Assembly (NCBI GenBank): GCA_001692895.1
Contig: KV748257.1
Span: 558,001 to 622,000, forward strand
DNA length: 64,000 nt
Direction: 5' to 3'
Origin: Cenococcum geophilum 1.58
Taxonomy: Eukaryota > Ascomycota > Dothideomycetes > Gloniales > Gloniaceae
The position numbers and the translations under genes were made by a program. The notes beneath the pieces were generated by a model that saw nothing but the letters and a program-made list of their open reading frames with translations, did no database searches and was not told the origin of the DNA. Positions 27,376 to 38,920 of the stretch are shown one piece after another. Positions within the stretch are counted from its first letter, which is position 1, and each line of letters begins with the position of its first letter.

Positions 27376-29370
27376 TTTAGTTTATATAGAAGCTAAAATC
27401 CTTAGGGGTAGTATATTAATTATATATAGGTATTATAGTACGGCTCTTATATAGTAAGAATATAGTGTTTCTTTAGGTTTAGACTGTCTAGTAAAGGCCT
27501 TATAAGACGGTAGTTTGTATTACTATAGTTATACTATATAATAAATAGGTAGCGGACCCCCGGCAAGAGTTTTTCGCCTCTTCTTTATTTCTTACTTTTT
27601 CTATTTTTACTTTCTTTAGGATATTTAGAACTTTAGTCTTTTATATCTATACCCTAGTTACTACTTATTTTATATAGAGCTTTTTATTCCCGTGTTTTAT
27701 ATTCCTACTAGCGCTTTTATATTTAAATCTATTATTATCTCCAGTTCCTCCCTTATTCTTACTAGCTAGCTATATACCCTTAATAGGTCGGCTATAAATA
27801 ATATATTTGCCATATTAAATCTAATTCTTAATTATCCTAGTTTTAAGCTTACTATAGCTGTCTATAGGGGTCTTCCTATAGGGCATCCTCTCCCTTATAT
27901 CCCTATATAGTCTAGTAATATTACATAGCGCCGCTTCTAGCCCGTTAAGGCTTGGGATAGCTAGCCTAGCCCCCTAGTATTAAAGGTAGGAAACGCTAGA
28001 AAGGCACCTACGTCCCCCTAGCTTATTACCTATTATTTCTATTTATATAACCTAGCGTATAGTTATTCCCGTAGCTGTTAAGCCCTTACCTTCCGCCTCC
28101 TATATTTAATATAGTCTTCTCTCTCCTACGCCTTATATATGCTTTAGTGGTAGTTTACACATTTTATTTAGTCTTAATTTAAGCAGTATCTTATATCGTG
28201 GGGGCCTATATAGTAGCCGTAGCACACCTATACTGCGCATGTAGATTAGGTATATCCCTATTATATATAGCGGTAGCATTATTCTAGGCGTAGTCTGTAG
28301 TTATAAAGCCTTACGTTATATATAAGGCTATTTATAATTATTCCTTTTTAGATAAGGAGTTTTTGTATTTTTAGTGTATATATACTAATAATAAGGGAGC
28401 TATGCGTTTGACCGGCGTCTCTCTAGCGAGTCTCTAGTAACCCTCGTGTCCTCTTATTATTCTTATTATTTGCTTAGTTTATATTTTCCTATTAAAGCTA
28501 TTAGATTTAGGTAATCTCAAGGCCTAGTATAAAGCGTTTTATATATTTTACCATCTTCTATATAGTTGCTGTATTACCCGCCTAGCGTTCCTTTTCTACC
28601 CTAAGGCTTATAGAAACCGCTAGGACTTTAACTAGGTAGTCTTTACAGAGCACTTTTATGCCAATACATTCTTCTAGCCTATCCCCTACCCTTATAGCTT
28701 ATTCCTTTACCTATTAGTCCTTTAGGGTAACTCTAATATCTCCGCTCCTAAGGTGTTAAACTATAACTATATTATAAACCTCTTTATAAATCTCTATAAA
28801 GACTTCTATTTCTAATTATCCCCTAAGCCCCTTTACTTTTTCTATATTTAGTTATATTATAATTATATACCCGGTTATTATCTTAAGGGGGGTAAGTTCC
28901 CTATACTATAGAAGCGCGGCTATAGCGGCCTAAATGCGGTTCGCCGGTAAGAGGGAGTTTTATTTATTTTTAATTTTACTTAGCCGTTAGAGGATCTAAT
29001 TAAGGGGTTACTAAAGGGGCGCCTAAGGTTCGCTAAACTGGCGGAGCCATTTTACTAGCTATATTAGTTTGTTATAGCTAATAGTTACTCCCCTATAATT
29101 TTAGATACTAGACGCGTTTAATAGGCTTTATATTTTATTAGATGCCTTCTTAATAGAGGTGTTTCCGCTTTATAGTGTAGTATTCGCCCGTCTTTATTAT
29201 AGAGGGCCATTATTAGGCGTAGATCTGGCGGTTACGCGTAAGTGCGAGCCACCGTCGGTTGACGTATGCCTCCCCTATAATGTATATATCTTAGGGGGAT
29301 TCTCTAGGTGTTTTTTAGGGTTCTTTTTAGTTAGTTTTAGTCTTTTTAGGCCGGGTGTAGTAAGAGCTCC

Positions 29371-29770
29371 AGTTAGTCTTATATGTACTTACTAATATTA
29401 ATAAAGTATATATAAAATATAAAATATATTAATTTTATAAAAATTATACTTTTATGCATGCTTACTAATATTAATTAAATTTATATAAAATATAAAAATT
29501 ATAAAAATTATACTTTTATATATGCTTAGTAATCTTATAGTTAGCACTTAGTAGCTAAATGCTAAGACTTAATAATAAATGCCGCATTTAGCGGCTAAAT
29601 GCTAGTACTTAGTTATAAATGCCGTATTTCGCAGCTAAATGCTAATACTTAATTATAAATGCCGCATTTAGCTACTAAATGCTACTAAATGCTAGAAATG
29701 CTACTAAATGCTAGAAAATGCTAAAATAGCAAAAAAGTAAAATAAAATGCTAGTAAAAAATTTCCTAACG
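29371..29770. mobile_element. Right arm of element H
   Basis: Two further units of the AT-rich ~75-bp repeat (about 29391-29530), then an array of palindrome-bearing 40-bp units, further TAAATGCTA/GAAATGCTA words, and the right TIR ending CCTAACG at 29770. No coding signal. Confidence 0.6.
29544..29702. repeat. Four 40-bp units, each carrying a 19-bp palindrome
   Basis: 19-bp palindromes start at 29544, 29584, 29624 and 29664, exactly 40 bp apart. The best is GCATTTAGCGGCTAAATGC at 29584-29602, perfect around a central G; the others differ by a few bases. They lie near the right TIR of H, where transposase-binding repeats often occur, but binding is inference. Confidence 0.8.
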
Positions 29771-30610
29771 TTTTAAATTCTTTAGTACCGCTTAGGTCTA
29801 TTAGCTCTACGCTATACTATAGTTTCTAGTTCTAACTATATCGTTGCGTACTTTACGCCTTATATAACTATATAACTCTATCTTATCCCTTTTTAGTTTG
29901 TTCTCTTTAATAAACTCTATTATTAATCTTAATTACTTAATCTATAAGATCCCTAAGTATATCCATATCTTCTATTAAGATAATTATATTCTAGACTTTC
30001 TCTTTAAGTCCTTATTTATACTATACTATAAGCGCCTTATTGTCCCACTTAACTTATATAGCTAGTGTATAAAACTATATTATATACTTAATTGCTAAAG
30101 TTTATTATACTATATTTTAGAGTCTTCTTTCTACTATAGTTATTGCTTTTAAGTCTCTAAATATCTATATAAGTCGGTCTACAAACCTATTCTAACTTAA
30201 GAATATATACTTAACTTCTAGGTTAGTAGTCGCACTCCCTTACTCTTATATCTTAGTAAAGTAAAATTTAAACCACTTAAGTGCTCTTCCTATTAGGAAT
30301 AATCCTGCATAGACCACTTAGTCTATTAGTATAGTGGGTTTTACACCCTCTTATATTACCTTAAAACGTATTTATACTAAAAACCCTTTAAGCTTTAACT
30401 TCTCCCCTAATAATCGCTTAACTAATAGTAACTTAACCTTTATTGCTCCAATTCCATTAATTCATTCTTTAAGTATTTAATTATTATCTATTAATTAATT
30501 AACTATTTCCTATAATTAACCTACCGTAATAAGCTGCAAGTTAGTATCCTATATACTAGTATCCCCACTTATTCCTAAAGTAGTAGCTACTATTAACGGC
30601 GTTATAACTA
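29771..30610 (-). mobile_element. A1 fragment: N-terminal gag
   Basis: Matches A2 about 13430-14270 in reverse, up to the TA site where pogo element P is inserted. Fossil, broken. Confidence 0.8.
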
Positions 30611-30679
30611 AGCTCGGACCCCTAGAACTCTATTACCTCCTAAACTTAATTACTCTACCAAATCGGCCACACCACTTTA

Positions 30680-31480
30680 GAAGCTATTTACGCTTAACAA
30701 AATTTAATTAATTAATTGCCCTTATATACCATTTAGTATATTAGCTTTGGGCGTTTAATCTAGCGTATTTTAAAGCTTTAATTTTAGCCCCTTTACCCTT
30801 ATTTTGGCCTTTTTTTCCCTTTATATCTACTATAGCTTTATTAATTAAAACTATATATTTTAGTATTATATTTAGATCTACCGTTATTTATTTATATAAT
30901 TTTAGGCTTTTAAGGTCTTTAAGTTGTAATTATAAGCTATATATTTAAGCGCCTATATATGCTGCCTTAATAATAACCCTCTAAAATTATTAACTTATTT
31001 TTTATAAAAGTAACTAAGTCTTTTAATTTAGTATATACTTATTATAAAGACCTTAAGCTGTATAATATATATTATACGGCTTCTTTAGGGTCATTATATT
31101 ATTAAATTAATTACTACTAGCTTTTTTAAAGCTTAACCCTTTTATTAAAGCTCTCTTTTTTACTTAAAAATATTTAAAGCCTTTATATAGACTTTATAAA
31201 TAAATACTAAAGATATACTGCCTAAAATTGGTTATTTTTATTATAGGGCCTTTTTTAGGTCTTATAGTAATACTTAATAAAATAGTACTTCTTAATTAGA
31301 GCTATATTACTAAGATATATATACTTTATAATTTACTTAAAATATTTTACCTTAATAGAGGATATTTAAAATAGATTTAAAGGTTATTATATTAAATAAA
31401 GTAGCTAAAAAGGAGCTATATATTGTATATTGTATATTTTATTAAAACTTAACTATATAATGGCTTATATAGCTATTAAA
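30680..31480 (-). pseudogene. C-terminal half of a pogo-type transposase (element P)
   Basis: Minus-strand frame with the pattern of a DDE transposase C-terminus: a PLNLF block near 31370 in place of the usual QPLD-V-F, then a helical stretch with KYYFIKYYYK near 31280-31255, then a Lys-rich tail GKKGQNKGKGAKIKALKYA near 30830-30770. Stops fall at Gln-type positions, typical of RIP. If QPLD is the ancestral form, the third catalytic Asp now reads Asn (G to A). It is very AT-rich and strongly decayed. Family assignment rests on these weak blocks plus the TIR and TA site, so it is moderate only. Confidence 0.45.
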
Positions 31481-31695
31481 GAAATATAATTAAGCTTTAT
31501 TACAAAAAAATGGTTTTAAGTATAATTTTTATTTATTAAATTGACTAAATATAATACAATTAGCTATTTAACTATTTTTTTAAGCTATATATATTTAATA
31601 AAATACTTTACCTTAGTATACTTATATTAATTAGGGGTATTTTCCTTTAAAATAAATTAACTAGCTAAGGGCAAATATTATCTTTATAATAAATA

Positions 31696-32610
31696 TTATT
31701 ATTAATTCTATTTATTGCCCGATTTAGTCCATTTTTAGGTCCATATAGGCTGCTGCCTTTCTATATAGGAAAACCCCCGTAGGGGGAAAAACCTAAGTAT
31801 TTCCTTTTAGCTGGTCCTACGCGTTCCGCCTTTACCCAGCTAGTATAGCTTTGTATCTTTTAAGTCTGCCTTACGTACTATACTTCCTAGGTATATTGGA
31901 AGATCTAGGGGGGGTAAAGGGAGGGTCTGGCGATTTGCTAGTAAGCTGCCTATAGCTAGGCGGGGGTGTTTAGTCCTTATAGGGCTAAAATAGGGCGTAT
32001 TTTTTTAGTGTCCTCCTATTGGATTTCATGTGCTATTTAGAACTACTAGAGGATTCCTTAGCCTATAAGCCATTTTGCTGCTACCTATAAGCCCTTACTT
32101 ATAGAGAGCATCTAGGTAATGTCGTTTATACCTATATTAGTAAGTAGTTGGTCCTTTACTAAGCGGTGGCTCTAAAATAGCAGTATATGGCGTACTAACT
32201 AGACAGGCCATCCGCATACGCATTAGGGTATAGTATTTAGAACGTAGATGCTTACTAGCCATGCATTTAGGCCTAAGATCTCCATCCGTAGTAGAAAGGC
32301 AGCTATAGCTTCTGCCTTCGTCAGTCCTTTATATAGGGGGAGAGTTAGTATTAACTATAGGGTATTCTAAATGGCTACGTCTTGTGTTTTCGCTGCTTCC
32401 TTCCATCGTTACTTCTATTTAAGATCCGCCTATCTTATAATTAGTGTAGTAAATCTCTATCTATACTAGTAGCCTCCTATCCTCTATCGCCGTTATAGCG
32501 CTTTACTAGTATAGCGCCGGGTCTCTACCTAGTAAGCTAGTAGTTCTTATATTTCCTTTTCTTTTTCTACTATTTATAGGTAAAGTGCTTCCTAGCTAGT
32601 GTGTTTGGGC
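31696..32610 (-). mobile_element. 5'-truncated LINE L (3' end only), minus strand, with 15-bp TSD
   Basis: 915 bp flanked by a perfect 15-bp duplication TCTTTATAATAAATA (31681-31695, 32611-32625). The minus strand ends with AATAAA and a TAA-rich tail (about 31696-31716). The coding remnant is the C-terminus of a Tad1-like ORF2: an RNase H-like end with TKAEAIAAFLLRMEILGLNA near 32320-32260, then a Cys-x-Cys...His block (CVCGWPV then VRHILLF) near 32215-32165. The 5' truncation, tail and long TSD are classic target-primed reverse transcription. Some stops interrupt the frame. Inserted into pogo element P. Confidence 0.8.
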
Positions 32611-32625
32611 TCTTTATAATAAATA

Positions 32626-32877
32626 CCTATTTATAATTATTAAACGACTTTATAGAAAACTTTTTTTAAAAGATATACCTTATTGTAATTAAATTTATAT
32701 ATATGCTTAATATAACTCTAAATTTGTCTATATTTTAAGTATTTTTTTTACCTATATATTAACCTTTCTTACACCCTTTTATAATGGCTATAAAACTTTT
32801 AAATTTACTTTAGTTATACCCTATTAATTTATATACATTCTATTAATTAGGCATATATAATTTTATATAAATTAATA
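32626..32877 (-). mobile_element. Central piece of pogo element P
   Basis: An AT-rich 250-bp segment between LINEs L and C2. Assigned to P by position and total size; its own coding signal is too weak to confirm. Confidence 0.4.
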
Positions 32878-34399
32878 ATTATTTATTGTTTAAAGTCTAA
32901 TTTAAATACCTATTAGGCCCACGCGGATTACTCCTTATTTATATATAGGGAGAAAACTCTACTTAAGAAAACCTTATAATCTATCTCCCTGCCTTTTAGG
33001 ACTCGCCTACTTAACGCCTACGCGGCGCTTACGAGTTACCTATAGTGCTCTACTACCTTACTTTTTAACCTTTTTAAACACCACTGCTGCTACAATAAGC
33101 CTATAAACGCGCTAGTATTATAAACTTTACTCTACTACTATAGAGTTATTAGGAGGCGCCTATTCCTCGCCCCTTTACCTTTTATTACTATTTCCCTTAT
33201 AACCCAGAACTAGTTAAGCATATTTTAGCTAATAAGCTACTAGGTAACCACCTTAAGACCTTTTTATATTAAGAGTAGTGTATTATAGTTCTCTATGCTA
33301 GCTACTAAGAGTATTACTTTTTAGTTAGTATATAAGGGGTATAATAGTATTACGTGTTTTAGGGTCTATATTGGCCAGCTATATTCGTATTATAGGCTAC
33401 CTACTAAAATGCCTACCCCGTAGAGCCAGTCTTTTAGTCTTATTATTTTTATTTTTAAGAGTGTTGCTATTATATTTTTTGCCTTTATTAGGCCTTCTTA
33501 AAGCCCTTAAGTATTTACCCCCTATAGTATTAACTATATTACGGCTTAGGTTCCTCTTACCTAAATTAGCCTCTATACCTTTAACTCCTATTTACCTCTT
33601 TAGCGTTAGTCCAACTAGTATTATATTATGGTAGATAGTTTCCTAGCGTTCTTTTATACTCTACTTTAGCTCTTTTCTTTCTCTTACTATCGTCTTTACT
33701 GGCCTCTTACGCGTCTCCCTTCTTTCTCTATATAGGCATAGGCCCTAAAGCAGCACTATTCTTATTCTGCTTTCTTTACCTATTTCTTTAATATATCTTT
33801 TTTATTTTAGGGTTATTGGTTTATTCTTCTATAGGGCACCCTAAAATCCCTCTATAGTTTATTTAGGCATATCTTAATATACTTTATAATATTAGAGTTA
33901 CGTTTATTTTACGCCCTTTATATTATAGTAGCTTTAATATATAGTTATAGGGGGGAATATTAGCTTCCTTTCTAAGCAGTGCTGTAGCTGTTTGCTTATA
34001 CCCACTTATTATACTTTAGAGGTAGACTATTTAGACCTTTTAAAGTGGTTTAAGGAGCGATTTAGGGGGGCCTTTCTTAGTTTCTCTAATGGCCTAAATA
34101 CTAGACCTATATATTATAGTTAGCCGGACAACTACTATATATAGTAGGCGTGACCTCTAGAAGTAAGGACCCTATATAGAGTTAACGGTCCTAAATAATA
34201 TAATATACTGTGCTTAGCCCTTATAGGCCGCTTACGCCGTATATACGCTCTATTAGAGTTTACTATCTACCTATACTCCTAATACCCTTAGGCCCTAAAC
34301 TAGTTAACCCCTAAAGCCTTAGATATAAATTAAATGCTAAAGATCTATAGATTGGTTACGTTTTCTTATAAAATAGATTAGCTGGTATTTCTCTAGTAA

Positions 34400-35395
34400 G
34401 AATTAGACTCTATATTGTCTTGCCTATTCTATATAGGTATTATAGGATTTCTATAGTATTCTATAATTTTCTATAGCTATTAGCCCGTATATAATTAGGT
34501 TTATATTATTAATAAAGCCTATCCCCTAGGTCGCCCCTTTCTTAAAGGAGTTAAGCAGGTTACTTATAAAGAAAAGGAAGAGTATAGGCCAGAGGGGTAA
34601 TCCTTATAGTATTTCTGTTATAACTATAATAGGGGGGCTCTAGTATCCGCTAAAGACCAGTAATATTTCTCTTTAGCCTATAAACCCTTAAATAAATTAT
34701 ATAATCTATTCTAGAAAGCCTTTTACCCTAAGAATATATAGGAGACGCTTATAGGGTACGTTATTATAAGCACTACTAATATCTGGGCTAAGCATTAATA
34801 CTATAAAGTCCCTTTGCATCGCCTATGTAGATTTAATAGTGGCAGCAAGTAGCGTAAGTGCTAATAGTGTTCAGCGGTTCTTTCTTACCCCTATTTAGCT
34901 TTATAGTAGTAGGGCGTATTCCTTAGCTATATCTACTATATAGACTACTATTATTCTTTCTAAGATCTTATTAAGGGTGTTTTCTAAGGTAATAGGGCGG
35001 TAACTTCCTGGGATTAAGTAATCTGCTTTACCTTCTTTTTATAGGATAACTATTGTTATAGATCTTCCAAGTTATAAGTAGTAGCCTATAGTAAAGTATG
35101 CTCTAGCTATATCTATAAGTTAAGGTGCTATAAATAGTCTATAGGTCTTTAAGGTCTTATTTAAAATCCTATTTAGTTTTAGTGCTATATTATTTAAAAG
35201 GCGGCTAATAGTTTTAGCTATTTCCTCTATTATTATATTGCTGTTAACCCGTAAGCGAGTTACTAGTATTTCCCTCGTAATGTTACTAAGGTCTACTAAA
35301 GCCGGTTAGAGGAAGAACCTTTTTATAAAGATCTTTGCCTTCTTATTATTGTTATTAGTGGCCTATAATTCCCCTGCTCTTTGTAGTGATAGTAG
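34400..35395 (-). pseudogene. LINE reverse transcriptase domain of C2
   Basis: Minus-strand frame in the order of a LINE RT: KKAKIFIKRFF near 35330, SYRPITLENTLNKILERI near 35010-34955, an ATIKST and SPDISSAYNNV block near 34840-34770, LPLWPILFLFISNLLNSF near 34600-34545, and the catalytic box at 34505-34516. That box now reads FINN where family members have F-x-D-D; both Asp codons have become AAT, the G-to-A change expected from RIP. Stops occur at Gln and Trp codon positions. It copies LINE RNA at the nicked target in intact relatives; here it is dead. Confidence 0.75.
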
Positions 35396-35399
35396 GTAT

Positions 35400-37250
35400 A
35401 AATCTTCTAAAAACCTTTACCACACATATAACCTTACCAAAAGGTAGCGCCACACTCCAAAACTTACGCATACCCATCTTACCATCAAAAACAATCGATT
35501 TTCTAACTTTCAAGACCTAATTCCTACTGCCTAGCGAGCTAGAGGTGGATTTATTTATCGGTTTACCCCCTTTTCCCAATAGAAAATTTTCTCTAAGGGT
35601 GGCCCTAGCTTATAAGCGAGGCACGGACAGGAACACTAAACCTACTACCACTACTACTAATACTAAAACTACAAAATAGGGGCTAGTTTCTCTACTACCT
35701 CTTAGCCTAATCTCCCCAGAAATCTTCTAGTAGAATTAGTAAGGAGAAAAGGGTATAAGGATAGTAAAAACTAGGAAAACCCCCTTATAAGACACAAAAT
35801 GCCAAGGCCCGGTAGGCCTAAAAAAAAACCTCCTATAGAAATAAGTGATAATAAGTCTATATCTACACTCACTTTTTTTACCCCTTCTCCTTCCCCTAGC
35901 CTATTTAGGACAGGAGAAAAAAGAGGACATCCTTAGTCTTCTACTAAAAAAGAAAACTAAAAACCTATAAAAAAGACAACTAAAATAAGGACTTTTACGG
36001 CTGGTATACATAGTATATCTTTCACTCCCCTTTCTCCAGAACAACACCTATAAAAGGCTTTAGATAGCCTAACCCAGGCCTATAAAGGGCTAGAAGAAGA
36101 AGAAGAAGAAGAAAAAATAAATAAAAAGGAATAAGTTAAACAGCTAGAGGACTATACACATAGTGTCCTAGTAGGAGAAAACCCCTTTATAAAAGGAAAA
36201 AAAAAAGACAAACGATGTTCTAAAAGGACTAGTTAAAGAAGTAAGAGCTCTCTATAAGGAGGTAGCCCCTACTAAAGAAACCTACGCAGAGAGGCTAAAG
36301 AAGGGCCTCCCTACTTTGTCCTCTCTACCTTCCTTATTACCATTTCCTACTCCTTTTACTTCTACTAAAAGTAAGAAAAAGCAGCTATAAGAAAGAAAGC
36401 TAGTCCTAATTACAAACCAAAGGAACTAACCTTTAGATACCTTCTCTATACGAAATAAAGTCAATCAACTATTTACATTAAAACTGCAAGTAGAAAAACC
36501 TGTTTTAGCACCCATAGCTAGAACTAAAGGAAAATAAAATATTCTCCTTATAACTATAGAAGAGTATAATGCGGATTTCCTAGTTAAATATAAAGAAATC
36601 TGGCATAACTGCTTTACCTTTTAAAGAGAACAAAAACTAGAACCTTGGGCTTAAATTATAGCCCATAGGGTTCCTACCCTACCTTTCTTAGGAGAAGGAG
36701 GCTCTAAGCTTCTAAAAGAAAAAATCGAGACCTTTAATCCTATAAGGATACAAGGACTACCTAAATAGATCTTATCTAGTATAAAAAGACACAATCTATA
36801 GACCAGATTTGGCTCTATAGTTTTTACTATAAAGAACGAAGAAAAAAGACAAGAAATCCTTAAGCAAAAAGAGATATTAATTGCAGGTACAGCTACTAAG
36901 GTAGTAAAATACCTCAAAGTCTCTCCTACTACGCAGTATACGAGCTGCCAAAAATTTGGCCATATAGGAGATAGGTGCTCTACTAGGGCCTATAAATACT
37001 ATGCGGCTGTATATTTATCTAAAGACTATTCCTGTTCTACCTGTATAATAATAGGCAAGCCTTGCTAGCATACCACCCCTCTTTGCATTAATTATAAAGA
37101 AAAACACTTTGCTAATAGTAAAGACTGCGAGACTCTTAAAGCTGCTAAACTAGTATGTAAAGAAGAATCTATGGAAGAATAAAAACAGATAGGATTCTAG
37201 AAGGAGGTAACTCCTACTAGGCTCTTAAAAAGATATTAGAGAGCAAAAGG
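35400..37250 (+). mobile_element. LINE D fragment: 5' leader and ORF1 only, plus strand (right edge uncertain)
   Basis: This segment differs in base composition from its neighbours and interrupts LINE C2 between RT and linker. It begins with a non-coding leader (about 35400-35798) and then a LINE ORF1. No endonuclease or RT follows, which is unusual because LINEs normally lose the 5' end, not the 3' end. I found no clear TSD, so the boundaries are approximate. The frame of ORF1 stays recognisable only to about 37180; 37250-37629 could belong to D or to C2. Confidence 0.5.
35799..37182 (+). pseudogene. LINE ORF1 (gag-like) with zinc knuckles, element D
   Basis: Starts ATG at 35799 with the basic run MPRPGRPKKKPPIE, open for 45 codons to a TAG at 35934. 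It is then interrupted repeatedly at Gln-type codons. A Glu/Lys-rich coiled-coil-like stretch (GLEEEEEEEKINKKEQ) lies near 36090-36135. The C-terminal part holds Tad1-type zinc knuckles: SCQKFGHIGDRC at 36943-36978, where the expected first Cys reads Tyr (TGT to TAT), then CSTC and GKPC near 37030-37070 and HFANSKDC near 37108-37131. ORF1 proteins of this kind bind LINE RNA. Different family from C, whose gag is elsewhere. Confidence 0.65.
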
Positions 37251-37629
37251 ATAAAAATAAATTACAAAAGGATAGGGACAGGGGTTAGGATTTCTTATAG
37301 TTTTTCTTACCATTTTCTCATTTCCTAGTAGTTATAGTATCTTAGTATTTTACTAGGAAACTATAAACTCCTAATTTAGGGGTTTATAAACTACTAGGAC
37401 ATAGCTACTAGTATATATTAAGCTGCCTAGAAAGGATTTATGTATATAGAACTATAGCGCTATAGCCCAAGGCTGCATGCGCAGTATTGTACTTAGTATA
37501 ATATAATGGATTAAAAAAATCTTCTACTAGGCGCCCTACCTTTTTCTTTACATATTTTGCTATAGCCTAAAGGCCCTTATTATAGGGGAGGCTCGGGTTA
37601 AAAGTGTGCTTATTTATAAACTGTCTTTA
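37251..37629. other. LINE-derived segment, owner unresolved (C2 linker or D)
   Basis: Its length fits the missing endonuclease-RT linker of C2 on the minus strand, but a plus-strand frame in register with D ORF1 is about equally free of stops. No motif decides between them. Confidence 0.4.
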
Positions 37630-38056
37630 ACGTAATCTATAAGCCAGTGGTACCAATAAGCAAGTGGTACTACTTAAAACCTTACTAAAAAACCCAAAAA
37701 TTGTTCTTTAATATCTTAATAACGGCTTAATAATAAATTATAAAAATTCAAAATTAGACTCTTTTACCTATTTTAAGACCTCTATTAAAGTTTTAAAGTA
37801 ATTAGTTTAGCCATTATTAGTATATTAAGATTTAGCCTTTAAATTTAAGCCTAATTATTATATCTTAAGAATTACTTATTAAACTACTTTAAAACTTCAA
37901 TAAAGGTCTTAAAATAGGCGGAAGAGTCTAATTTTAAATTTTTAAATTTATTATTAAGCCGTTGTTAAGATATTAAAAGAACGATTTTTGGGGGTTTTAG
38001 TAAGTTTTTAGAGTGGTACCACTCGCTCGTTGGTACTACTGGCTTATAGATTACGT
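37630..38056. mobile_element. Fold-back MITE N (Tc1/mariner-type ends)
   Basis: 427 bp that is almost wholly an inverted repeat: ends ACGTAATCTATAAGCCAGT pair with the opposite end, and complementarity continues inward for roughly 170-200 bp per arm. Flanked by TA on each side (37628-37629, 38057-38058). No coding capacity. TA target and an ACGTA start point to a pogo or mariner-type transposase in trans. Inserted in LINE C2. Confidence 0.85.
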
Positions 38057-38429
38057 TAGTTATTCCTTACTTCTTTTTTTAGGGTATTCTTTAACTAGTT
38101 TCTTATATTTTTGTATTATCTCTTATTTTTAGGGTTATAGCTACTTATATATTTCCTTTTTACTTATTATTAGCTAGTAATAAAAACCGCGCATTATGCG
38201 GACCATATATATTACGTATAGGGGCCTAGTTATAAGACTAGGCAGTACTCTTTTAGCCTATTTTTAATTGCTGCCTAAATCTTTTCTAGTCTTTAGTTGG
38301 TTTCCTTAGGGGTAGCTAATAAGCCTCGCTTGTTTAGTATTGGGTGGATTTCTTCTAGGGTTTAAAGTTGTTATTTAACTATAGTAAGGAAGCTATCTAT
38401 TTTAAGCTTTCTTATTACATATCTTTTGC

Positions 38430-38920
38430 TATTTAGTTACGCCTTAATATCTAAATCTAGCTATATCTAAATAGGGATATAGTCTAAAGCGAGTGCTTAT
38501 TTTTCTTTAGGGTTATACCTTTTAAGTCTCTAGTATAGGCCTTCATCTATAAATATGAGGTTAATTATATTTCTAGCGGTGCCTTATTACCATATAATTA
38601 CTCCTAAGGGGGTGGCTAGCTTAAGGCCTTAGATATTTATAGCTCTTAGTAGGCACTTTACCTAATAATTAGCAGTAATATAAATACCCCCCTACTACAG
38701 GTAGTAGAGGTTTATATCTTCTAATAGAATAAACTCTATACCTTTAGTTTCCAGTAAGCTTATTATTAATATAATATTCTCTGTTTATAGGACCCCTTTA
38801 ACCCTAGGGTTATATATATTAATAATTTATACCGGTCCCCTATATATCTAGATTATTATAACTGCCTACTATAACTATAAGGTTAGGCTAATAGCCTTAC
38901 TAATTATAAAGCATACGCGT
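38430..38920 (-). pseudogene. LINE endonuclease (EEP family) region of C2
   Basis: Minus-strand frame with the order of an apurinic-type endonuclease: a YIYNPRVKGVLQTENI block, then FILLEDINLYYL (family: LLGDFNLHH), a YITANYQVKCLLRAI stretch, LKLATPLGVIIW and finally the LDYIPIQIQL end (family: SDHLPI). It nicks target DNA in active relatives. The A2 target site TTTAG lies at 38930-38934 uninterrupted here, which makes this copy the empty-site control for A2. Confidence 0.7.

Larger units (their letters stand above)
10876..29370 (-). mobile_element. LINE (Tad1-like) C1, minus strand, internally deleted and split by chromovirus A2
   Basis: Non-LTR retrotransposon read on the minus strand. The 5' end is GGAGCTC at 29364-29370, shared with C2. 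The 3' end has AATAAA and a TAA-rich tail at about 10876-10893. Gag lies at about 28000-29300, with its zinc-knuckle region near 28180-28330; the endonuclease is at about 12420-12942 and 27381-27500, split by A2. Compared with C2 it lacks the reverse transcriptase and the endonuclease-RT linker: the sequence jumps at about 12412 from the post-RT segment straight to the endonuclease end. Flanking sequence near TTAGTAAGTA repeats on both sides (about 20 bp, one or two mismatches), consistent with target-primed insertion, though the host repeat of H blurs this. About 4 kb remains after removing A2. All frames are closed by RIP. Confidence 0.8.
9960..29770. mobile_element. TIR-bearing DNA element H, split by LINE C1
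   Basis: Outer ends are inverted repeats: CGTTAGGAAAAAATTTACC at 9960 and, read from the other end, CGTTAGGAAATTTTTTACT, both followed by AGCATTT. Flanking A1 sequence is interrupted here, and comparison with A2 implies a 2-bp duplication (TT on the plus strand). Removing LINE C1 and its cargo leaves about 1.3 kb (9960-10875 plus 29371-29770). No transposase frame is recognisable. The element has ATGC-rich subterminal repeats, a tetranucleotide tract and a tandem ~75-bp repeat. It is probably non-autonomous; the superfamily is not assigned. Confidence 0.65.

Noticed and set aside
29544-29702. Regular palindromic repeats resembling a CRISPR array
   Set aside because: The intervening bases are also repeated, there are no unique spacers, and the context is a fungal transposon end.
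33371-33634. 87-codon Leu-rich open frame, membrane-protein-like
   Set aside because: Antisense to the C-terminal part of LINE C2; Leu richness comes from RIP-biased CTA/TTA codons.
36651-36917. 88-codon minus-strand open frame
   Set aside because: Antisense shadow of LINE D ORF1, whose zinc knuckles follow directly on the plus strand.
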